DNA of 64,000 nucleotides from an uncultured Clostridia bacterium (lineage in GTDB: Bacteria > Bacillota > Clostridia > Peptostreptococcales > Anaerovoracaceae). A program made the translations under genes and the position numbers. The stretch covers positions 84,092 through 148,091 of the forward strand of contig CAMCQA010000001.1 in NCBI GenBank assembly GCA_945876935.1, in the 5' to 3' direction. Positions 36,173-43,127 of the stretch are shown here, piece by piece. The notes beneath the pieces are model-generated. The model was given only the letters and a program-made list of their open reading frames with translations. It was not told where the DNA came from and did not search any database. Every line of letters begins with the position of its first letter. Within the stretch, counting starts at the first letter, position 1.

Positions 36173-37375
36173 ATGCTTAAGAATAAAAATATTGTAGTTG
36201 GAATAACAGGTGGTATTGCAGCTTATAAGGCGTGTGATGTCATTAGCGGTCTAAGAAAGCTAGGAGCAAATATACATCCTATTATGACTACGTCAGCGAA
36301 GGAGTTTATAACACCTATGACGGTGCAGACTATCAGCAATAACAAAGTTACTTATGATATGTTCAAAGAAGTAGATAGTTGGGAAGTTGAGCACATTGAG
36401 TTAGCTAAGAAAGCTGATCTTTTTTTAATTGTGCCGGCAACAGCTAACTTCATAGGTAAGATGGCAAATGGAATAGCTGATGATATGCTCAGCACAACAG
36501 TAATGGCTACGAAAGCAGACGTTATGTTAGCTCCTGCTATGAATACTAATATGTTTGAAAATAAAGTTGTTCAGGGGAATATAAATAAGTTAAAGGATAT
36601 GGGAAGCCTTGTAATTGAGCCGGATAGTGGACTTCTAGCCTGTGGAGATGTGGGTAAAGGAAAGCTAGCTAAACCGGAAGATATTATCGAAGAAGTAGTT
36701 ACTTATTTTACAAAGAAGCAATATGACCAAGACTTTAAAGGAAAGACGATAGCTGTTACAGCAGGACCGACTTGTGAATCTATAGACCCGGTAAGATATA
36801 TTACAAATAGATCTTCAGGGAAGATGGGATATGCCATAGCAAAGGCTGCTGTTCTTAGAGGTGCGGAAGTTACTTTGGTATCAGGAAAGACAAGTCTTGA
36901 TAAGCCGAAAGGTCTTGTCAATTTTGTAGATATTGAAAGTGCAGATGACCTTTATCTAGCGATGCTAGAGGAGATTAAAAAGAACGATATACTTATACAG
37001 AGTGCGGCAGTAGCAGATTATCGACCAAAAGAGTATTCCGATAAAAAGATAAAGAAGAAGGATGGAGATTTGTCTATTGAGCTTACTAGGAATAAGGATG
37101 TTGCTCTTGAATTGGGTAAAATGAAAGGAAATAAAATCCTTATAGGCTTTGCTGCAGAGACCAACGACATTACAGATAATGCTAAACGAAAAATAGAAAA
37201 GAAAAATTTAGACTTTATTGTAGCCAATGATCTTAAACAGGAAGGTGCTGGATTTAAGGGAGATACTAATATCGCTAAAATTATAGACAAAGAAGGTAAT
37301 ATAGAGCAGCTGGATCTTATGAGTAAAGATGAATTGGCACATAAGATTTTAGATAGGGTGGCAAAACTTCTTTAG
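36173..37375 (+). CDS. coaBC: Bifunctional phosphopantothenoylcysteine decarboxylase/synthase
   Basis: 400 residues. The N-terminal CoaC flavoprotein domain (1-185) has GGIAAYKA (13-20), the catalytic His74, PAMNTNM (121-127) and substrate-loop Cys157. The C-terminal CoaB domain (190-400) has TAGPTCESIDPVRYITNRSS (about 196-215) and a KKDGDLSIELTRNKD segment. Together they convert phosphopantothenate plus cysteine to phosphopantetheine in CoA synthesis. GAGAGGAAG precedes the ATG. Confidence 0.95.
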   Translation: MLKNKNIVVGITGGIAAYKACDVISGLRKLGANIHPIMTTSAKEFITPMTVQTISNNKVTYDMFKEVDSWEVEHIELAKKADLFLIVPATANFIGKMANGIADDMLSTTVMATKADVMLAPAMNTNMFENKVVQGNINKLKDMGSLVIEPDSGLLACGDVGKGKLAKPEDIIEEVVTYFTKKQYDQDFKGKTIAVTAGPTCESIDPVRYITNRSSGKMGYAIAKAAVLRGAEVTLVSGKTSLDKPKGLVNFVDIESADDLYLAMLEEIKKNDILIQSAAVADYRPKEYSDKKIKKKDGDLSIELTRNKDVALELGKMKGNKILIGFAAETNDITDNAKRKIEKKNLDFIVANDLKQEGAGFKGDTNIAKIIDKEGNIEQLDLMSKDELAHKILDRVAKLL

Positions 37376-37389
37376 GAGGCGCAAGTAAA

Positions 37390-38760
37390 ATGCTAGCAAA
37401 TGTATTAAAAGAACAAAAAGAATATTTTTTAGGAGGATCTACAAGGGCTTATAGAAGCAGAATGACTGCTATTCATAAACTAGAAAAAGCCATAAGAGCT
37501 AATGAAATGAAGTTTTATAAAGCCTTTTTAGATGATTTTGGCAAATCCTCATTTGAGGTCTATATGACGGAAATGGGGAGAATCTATAAATGTTTTAGAG
37601 ATATAAAGAAAAACTTGGCTGACTGGATGTCGGTAGAACAAGTAAAAACTCCATTCAATATGTTGCCAGCAAAGAGTTTTATAATGAAAGATCCCTATGG
37701 GTCAGTATTGATCATTGCTCCAAACAATTACCCTCTAGCTCTCGCCATAGAGCCGCTTATAATGGCCATTGCAGCAGGAAACACAGCCTGTCTAAAGCTG
37801 GCGGAAGCTACTGTCAGAGTTTCAAATCTAATTGAGGAAATAATAAGTTCAACCTTTGATAGAAAATTTGTATATGTTATAAGAGGAGCTGTCAAGGAGA
37901 CTGAGGAGGCAATACACCTTCCCTTCGATAAGATATTTTTTACAGGAAGCACAAGAGTTGGAAAGCTTGTTATGAGAGCAGCATCTAATCATCTTACTCC
38001 TATAGCTTTAGAGCTTGGAGGTAAGAGCCCAGCTATTGTTGGGAAAAGTGCAAACTTATCACTTTCGGCTAAAAGAATAGCGAGAGGGAAACTGATTAAC
38101 TGTGGACAAACATGTATAGCTCCTGATTATGTCTTAGTTCATAAATCTGTAAAAGATAGATTTATTAACGAATTAAAAAAAGCGTTTATATCTTTTTACG
38201 GAACAGATCCACAAAATAATGAAGAGTTTACTAAAATGATAAACACTGACTATACTCACAGAATGAAAAGGCTTCTTGAGGAAACGTCAGGAGAGACAGT
38301 TTTTGGTGGAAGAGTAGATATGTCTTCTTCCTATGTTGCACCTACTATTGTGGATAAGGTTGATTGGGAAGATACATTGATGAAGGAGGAAATTTTTGGA
38401 CCTATTCTTCCTATAATAACTTTTGATGATATTGATGTTGAAATAAGTCGATTAGGTAAGATGGATAAAGCATTATCTCTATATATTTTCTCAAGAAGTA
38501 GAAAAGAAATTATGAAGATATTGAAAACTATATCTTTTGGAGGAGGAATGGTGAACGATACTCTTCTTCACTTTGCAAATGATAATTTGCCTTTTGGTGG
38601 AGTTGGAGCATCAGGTATGGGAAAAAGTCATGGAAAATGGGGTTTTGATGAATTTGTGCATAAAAAGGCTATAGTTAAAAGACCTAGCATATTTCAAATT
38701 GACTTTTTAAAACCACCATATAGAAATAGGCATAAACTTTTAAAATTCTTTTATAGATAA
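37390..38760 (+). CDS. Aldehyde dehydrogenase, ALDH3-like
   Basis: 456 residues, the short length typical of class 3/fatty-aldehyde dehydrogenases. Motifs: APNNYPLALAIEPLI (110-124), FTGSTRVGK (184-192), catalytic Glu208 in LELGGKSP, and nucleophile Cys242 in NCGQTCIAPD. It oxidises aldehydes to acids with NAD(P)+; the specific substrate is unknown. It lies 14 bases after coaBC with AGGAGG upstream, and a bidirectional terminator follows. Confidence 0.9.
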   Translation: MLANVLKEQKEYFLGGSTRAYRSRMTAIHKLEKAIRANEMKFYKAFLDDFGKSSFEVYMTEMGRIYKCFRDIKKNLADWMSVEQVKTPFNMLPAKSFIMKDPYGSVLIIAPNNYPLALAIEPLIMAIAAGNTACLKLAEATVRVSNLIEEIISSTFDRKFVYVIRGAVKETEEAIHLPFDKIFFTGSTRVGKLVMRAASNHLTPIALELGGKSPAIVGKSANLSLSAKRIARGKLINCGQTCIAPDYVLVHKSVKDRFINELKKAFISFYGTDPQNNEEFTKMINTDYTHRMKRLLEETSGETVFGGRVDMSSSYVAPTIVDKVDWEDTLMKEEIFGPILPIITFDDIDVEISRLGKMDKALSLYIFSRSRKEIMKILKTISFGGGMVNDTLLHFANDNLPFGGVGASGMGKSHGKWGFDEFVHKKAIVKRPSIFQIDFLKPPYRNRHKLLKFFYR

Positions 38761-38763
38761 AAT

Positions 38764-38800
38764 AAACACCAAACTACATAATGCAGTTTGGTGTTTTTTC
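38764..38800. terminator. Bidirectional terminator between convergent genes
   Basis: AAACACCAAACT (38764-38775) / AGTTTGGTGTTT (38785-38796) with a T-run on the + strand and T-rich sequence on the - strand. Confidence 0.85.
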
Positions 38801-40384
38801 TTACAGTTTAGATGTATCGATACCATTAAATTGTTTTAAAAAGTTTCTTAGCTTCATTCTTATTTGATCAGCTCCGCCTTTAATATTACTTTCTATATTT
38901 ACCGGCATAATAGGATCGTGAAGTGATTTTCTCACAAGAGCCCATCCATCACCATTATCCTTATCAAACTTTATTCTGATACCTTCAAAATTTGGCTCTA
39001 CTAAGCTAGTACCACAATGACATTTTGAGCAGACTGATGCTACATCGTCTGGATCTACAGGGCTTCCGATGCAGTCCTCCGCATTTACCCATGCCTTGAG
39101 CCAAGCTATGATATTATCGCCATAAGCTGAGAAGTCGGAATGTACTATAGGAAGTCTTATTTCAGCAATTTCTTCAGCTTCCTTTAATGAAGAGATAAGA
39201 GTTGATATGGAAGAGCCTTGATCTTTTAGCTGAGCTGCCTTAATAACAATTTTTGTTGCAAGGTATGCACCATCGTCAAGAAAGAAGTTTTCTTTCATAG
39301 CTGCATGACCTGATGTTTCAATAGCAAGCTGGCAGTCCTGTCCCTCTTTATTAAGTTCTATAGCCTTATCGATAACATTCTTATAGCCTCTCTTATATCT
39401 CAGATGTTTAAGCTTAAGATCGTTTTCTATGAACTCTGTTAGAAAATCAGAAGTTATAGAGTCAGTAACTATTGTTGTTTCAGGATAATCATCCGCAACT
39501 AGAGCAGCAGCTAAAGCCACTATTTTGTTTCTAGATATTTCATTTCCTGTATTATCTACGGCGGAAGACCTATCAACATCTGTATCAAAAATGATTCCAA
39601 TGTCGGCACTATTTTCTATTACAGCTGAAGAAATGGCTTTCATAGCATCCTTATCCTCAGGGTTTGGTATATGATTTGGGAAATTTCCATCTGGATCAAG
39701 GTATAGACTTCCATCTATATTAGCTCCAAGAGGTTTAAGTACACTCTCTGCGTAGAATCCACCGGAACCATTTCCTGCATCTACAACAATTTTCATGCCT
39801 TTTAGAGGCAATTCCCCTTTATTTAATGAGTCTTTTATAAAAGCTTTAAGATGATTAGAATAAAGCTCCATTAAATTTGTAGTTTGAATATTTGCATTAG
39901 ATATAGATAAATCAGTTTTTAAGTCTTCTATATTATCCATATATTCTTCAGCGTAATTTAATATAGTGCTGATATCGTTTTTATTTGCGCCACCCTCTTC
40001 GGTGAAAAATTTAAATCCATTTCTATTGGTTGGTAGATGAGAGGCTGTAATCATAATTCCGGCATCAGCTTTTATAGAATCAAACTTGGTAGACATAAAC
40101 ATTGCCGGTGTTGAAGCAAGACCGCAATCAAGTACAGTTGCACCTGCACTGGAAAGAGCTTTTGATAGACTGTTAAGTAGACTTTCTCCAGAAAGCCTGC
40201 TGTCTCTACCAACAGCAATTTTTAGACTTTTAGCTTCTTTATTAAGTTTTTCTGATAATAATTTAACGTGCGAAAATCCTATGGCAATAGTCTCATTTTC
40301 CCCTAAATTTACAGCTTCATGAGGGTTGGTGTCAAGTGCAACTCCTCTTATATCACTACCATTTTGCAACTTTTTTATTGTCAT
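38801..40384 (-). CDS. Phosphomannomutase/phosphoglucomutase family
   Basis: 527 residues of the alpha-D-phosphohexomutase superfamily. Landmarks are VGRDSRLSGESL (58-69), the phosphoserine loop ITASHLPTNRNG with Ser115, and the metal loop FDTDVDRS (266-273), whose three Asp are retained although DGD is replaced by DTD. A CxxCxC cysteine cluster (CSKCHC) sits in the C-terminal domain near 460. It probably interconverts hexose 6- and 1-phosphates for glycan synthesis. AAAGGAGC precedes the ATG. It is a single-gene - strand unit. Confidence 0.85.
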   Translation of the reverse strand: MTIKKLQNGSDIRGVALDTNPHEAVNLGENETIAIGFSHVKLLSEKLNKEAKSLKIAVGRDSRLSGESLLNSLSKALSSAGATVLDCGLASTPAMFMSTKFDSIKADAGIMITASHLPTNRNGFKFFTEEGGANKNDISTILNYAEEYMDNIEDLKTDLSISNANIQTTNLMELYSNHLKAFIKDSLNKGELPLKGMKIVVDAGNGSGGFYAESVLKPLGANIDGSLYLDPDGNFPNHIPNPEDKDAMKAISSAVIENSADIGIIFDTDVDRSSAVDNTGNEISRNKIVALAAALVADDYPETTIVTDSITSDFLTEFIENDLKLKHLRYKRGYKNVIDKAIELNKEGQDCQLAIETSGHAAMKENFFLDDGAYLATKIVIKAAQLKDQGSSISTLISSLKEAEEIAEIRLPIVHSDFSAYGDNIIAWLKAWVNAEDCIGSPVDPDDVASVCSKCHCGTSLVEPNFEGIRIKFDKDNGDGWALVRKSLHDPIMPVNIESNIKGGADQIRMKLRNFLKQFNGIDTSKL

Positions 40385-40484
40385 AATAGCTCCTTTGCTT
40401 TATAATTAGTAATGAAAATATTATATTACATAGTAAGATAAAAAGAAAGTTAATGCAATTATTAAGTTTAAAAGGAGAGATTTT

Positions 40485-41906
40485 ATGAAGGGATTTGAAC
40501 AAGCTCTTAATGAGTATCTTAACGTAATAAATGACTTCATGTATGGAAAATTCCTTATTTTCCTATTAGTTGTTTGTGGTTTGTACTTTACAATAAGAAC
40601 TAAAGGTGCTCATATTAGATTATTCCCTGAGTCTATCAGATGTGTTAGAGAAAAGGGTGAAGAAGGAAAGATTTCATCATTCCAGGCTTTGATGGTAGCG
40701 ACAGCTTCAAGAGTAGGTACTGGTAACATCGCAGGTGTAACATCAGCTATCGTACTGGGTGGAGCAGGTGCTATATTCTGGATGTGGGTTATGGCAATAG
40801 TAGGTGGAGCTTCTGCTTTCATTGAGTCAACACTTGCTCAGGTTTATAAAGAAAAAGATGGAGACACTTATAAAGGTGGTCCAGCTTACTATATAGAAAG
40901 AGCTTTAGGCATGAGATGGTTAGGAATCATATTTGCTGTATTCTTAATCCTAACTTTTGCTTTTGGATTTAATGGATTACAGTCTTATACTATAGCATCA
41001 GCGTTCCAGACATATGTACCTGACTTTAGTAACTCTATGGCTCCAATGATCATCGGTGCTATACTAGCGGTTTATGCAGCAGTTATGTTCTTTGGTGGAG
41101 CTAAGACTATAGGTACAATTTCATCTATACTAGTTCCAATTATGGCTGTTTTATATATCTTAGCTGGTTTAGCAGTACTTGTGTTAAATATAGATAAGCT
41201 AGGTGCAGCTTTTGGATACATATTTGAATCAGCATTTGACTTCAAGGCTATATTTGGTGGATTTGCAGGTTCTGCTATGGTACTTGGAATAAAGAGAGGT
41301 CTATTCTCTAACGAAGCTGGTATGGGTTCTGCTCCTAACGCAGCTGCTACAGCAGATGTTTCTCACCCAGCTAAGCAGGGTCTAGTACAGGTTCTTTCTG
41401 TATTCATCGATACTATTATTATCTGTACAACTACAGGCTTTATTGTTCTTCTAGCTGGTCCTCTAGGTGCTATGGGTCCAGATGGAAAACCATTAAACGG
41501 TATTCCTTTTGTTCAGGAAGCTTTAAATAGCCAGTTCGGTTCTTTAGGTATACATTTCGTTACAGTTTGTATCGTTCTATTTGCAGCTACATCAATCATT
41601 GGTAACTTCTACTATGTAGAAATCAACATTAAATACATAAGCGAAAATAAAACATTCATGCTAATCATGAAAGTTCTTGCTGTAGCTATGGTATTTGTTG
41701 GTGCTATGGTTGACCTAACAACTGCTTGGAACTTAGCAGACGTAATCATGGGTGGAATGGCAGCTATCAATATTTTAGCGATGTTCCTACTAGGCAAGAA
41801 GGCTATCCTTGTTATTCAGGACTATGAAAGACAGAGAAAAGAAGGAAAAGATCCAGTATTTAAAGCAGCAGATGTTGGTATAACAGATACTGATTACTGG
41901 AAATAA
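40485..41906 (+). CDS. Sodium:alanine/glycine symporter (AGCS family)
   Basis: 473 residues with about ten membrane helices. Family motifs: SSFQALMVATASRVGTGNIAG (about 64-84), GGPAYYIERALG, and FSNEAGMGSAPNAAA near 274-288. It imports alanine or glycine with sodium, useful for an amino-acid-fermenting anaerobe. AAAGGAGAG precedes the ATG, and a terminator follows. Substrate choice within the family is not determined from sequence. Confidence 0.93.
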   Translation: MKGFEQALNEYLNVINDFMYGKFLIFLLVVCGLYFTIRTKGAHIRLFPESIRCVREKGEEGKISSFQALMVATASRVGTGNIAGVTSAIVLGGAGAIFWMWVMAIVGGASAFIESTLAQVYKEKDGDTYKGGPAYYIERALGMRWLGIIFAVFLILTFAFGFNGLQSYTIASAFQTYVPDFSNSMAPMIIGAILAVYAAVMFFGGAKTIGTISSILVPIMAVLYILAGLAVLVLNIDKLGAAFGYIFESAFDFKAIFGGFAGSAMVLGIKRGLFSNEAGMGSAPNAAATADVSHPAKQGLVQVLSVFIDTIIICTTTGFIVLLAGPLGAMGPDGKPLNGIPFVQEALNSQFGSLGIHFVTVCIVLFAATSIIGNFYYVEINIKYISENKTFMLIMKVLAVAMVFVGAMVDLTTAWNLADVIMGGMAAINILAMFLLGKKAILVIQDYERQRKEGKDPVFKAADVGITDTDYWK

Positions 41907-41917
41907 TTAAGAATTAT

Positions 41918-41954
41918 AAAGCACATTGGACTTAGTTTCGATGTGCTTTTTTTT
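41918..41954 (+). terminator. Rho-independent terminator after AGCS symporter
   Basis: AAAGCACAT (41918-41926) / ATGTGCTTT (41941-41949), followed by a long T-run. Confidence 0.85.
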
Positions 41955-41982
41955 ATTTTTTGAAAAAATTTGAAAAAAACTA

Positions 41983-42011
41983 TTGACTTTATTCAAATAA
42001 AGCGTTATAGT
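41983..42011 (+). promoter_or_regulatory. Promoter with palindrome in the spacer, upstream of amino-acid binding protein
   Basis: TTGACT (41983-41988), 17-base spacer, TATAGT (42006-42011). The spacer holds a perfect palindrome, CTTTATT-CA-AATAAAG (41987-42002), well placed for a repressor site. The regulator is unknown. Confidence 0.65.
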
Positions 42012-42072
42012 ATAAAAGTAATCAGAGATATAACTGAATAAGAAAATAAAATGTGAAAATTTGGAGGATACT

Positions 42073-42915
42073 ATGAAGATTAAAAATGTATTAAAAGCAG
42101 GAGCGCTTTGTTTGTTAATTGCTGGTAGCATTGGCTTATCAGGTTGTGGAAATAATGATGATGCAAATAAGGGAGATGACTTTAAGAGTCAGTTGGCACA
42201 AGAAGGAAAGTTGATAGTAGGTCTTGATGACACTTTTGCTCCTATGGGATTTAGAGATGAAAATGGAGAGTTAGTTGGCTTTGATATTGAACTCGCTAAA
42301 GAAGTTGGAAAAGAGCTAGGTGTTGAAGTAGAGTTTAAACCGATAGCATGGGCATCAAAAGAACTAGAACTTAAATCGAAAAACATAGACTGTATATGGA
42401 ACGGAATGTCAGTTACTCCAGAAAGAGAAAAATCGATGGCTCTTTCAAATAAATACTTGGATAATACTATTATTCTTATGACAGAAAAAGGTAAGGATGT
42501 AAAGATAGCGAAGGAAGCAGATCTTAAAAAGTATAAGATAGCTACTCAAGATGACTCATCTGCTCTTGAAACTATGAAGAGACTTGATTCATATAAGGAT
42601 ATTGAGAAAAATATATCTACTTATCCGGACTATGACAAGGCTTTGCTTGATTTAAAAGCGGGAAGAGTTGATGTTATAGCAATAGATCAGGTTTTGGGTG
42701 AGTATAAAAATACTAACTTAAATGGAAGTTTAGAAGTTTTAGAATACAAACTAGGAAATGATGCGTATGCTATAGGATTTAGAAAAGATGATGAAAAGCT
42801 TAGAGATGCTGTAAATGATGCTTTAAAGAAAGTTATAGACAACAAGAAAGCTGAAGAGATCAGCATGAAATGGTTTAATAAAAATATTGTAATTTTTGAA
42901 AGTTTAAATAAATAA
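42073..42915 (+). CDS. Polar amino-acid ABC transporter, substrate-binding lipoprotein
   Basis: 280 residues from ATG 42073 (GGAGG upstream; the in-frame TTG 42061 contains the ribosome-binding site). The lipobox is LSGC with Cys25. The mature part is a family 3 periplasmic-binding fold: GKLIVGLDDTFAPMGFRDENG near 47-67, GFDIELAKEVGKELGVEVEF, the ligand-binding NGMSVTPERE, and AYAIGFRKDD late. It captures a polar amino acid for import. The likely permease and ATPase lie 3 kb downstream, beyond a surface-protein gene. Confidence 0.92.
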   Translation: MKIKNVLKAGALCLLIAGSIGLSGCGNNDDANKGDDFKSQLAQEGKLIVGLDDTFAPMGFRDENGELVGFDIELAKEVGKELGVEVEFKPIAWASKELELKSKNIDCIWNGMSVTPEREKSMALSNKYLDNTIILMTEKGKDVKIAKEADLKKYKIATQDDSSALETMKRLDSYKDIEKNISTYPDYDKALLDLKAGRVDVIAIDQVLGEYKNTNLNGSLEVLEYKLGNDAYAIGFRKDDEKLRDAVNDALKKVIDNKKAEEISMKWFNKNIVIFESLNK

Positions 42916-42929
42916 CATAATGAGTATAT

Positions 42930-42968
42930 ATAGGTGCAACAAAAAATTGTTGCACCTATTATTTTTTT
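42930..42968 (+). terminator. Rho-independent terminator after binding-protein gene
   Basis: ATAGGTGCAACAA (42930-42942) / TTGTTGCACCTAT (42947-42959), 13-bp perfect stem with T-run. Confidence 0.9.
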
Positions 42969-42998
42969 GATAATTAAATTATAATTCAATAAAATTTA

Positions 42999-43007
42999 TG
43001 GTAAAAT
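42999..43007 (+). promoter_or_regulatory. Extended -10 promoter for surface-protein gene
   Basis: TG-G-TAAAAT at 42999-43007, 34 bases before the ATG at 43041. The -35 region is poor. Confidence 0.45.
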
Positions 43008-43040
43008 GTTCAAGTTAAAATATTTATAGGAGGATAATTA

Positions 43041-43127
43041 ATGAATAGAATGTAATCAAAGGAAGTAAAGCAGAAAAATTGGAAGGCCCGAAAGAAGAAC
43101 GGTGCATGGATATTTTCATGTGCTCTA
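43041..43127 (+). other. Cut-off 5' end of surface-protein gene: start codon, stop at codon 5, signal-peptide coding region
   Basis: AGGAGG and ATG 43041 form the best start, but the frame reads M-N-R-M then TAA (43053-43055). After the stop the same frame continues without another start codon and encodes a basic stretch (KQKNWKARKK) plus hydrophobic core, which is clearly the N-terminal half of a signal peptide joining the main frame at 43128. Confidence 0.7.
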
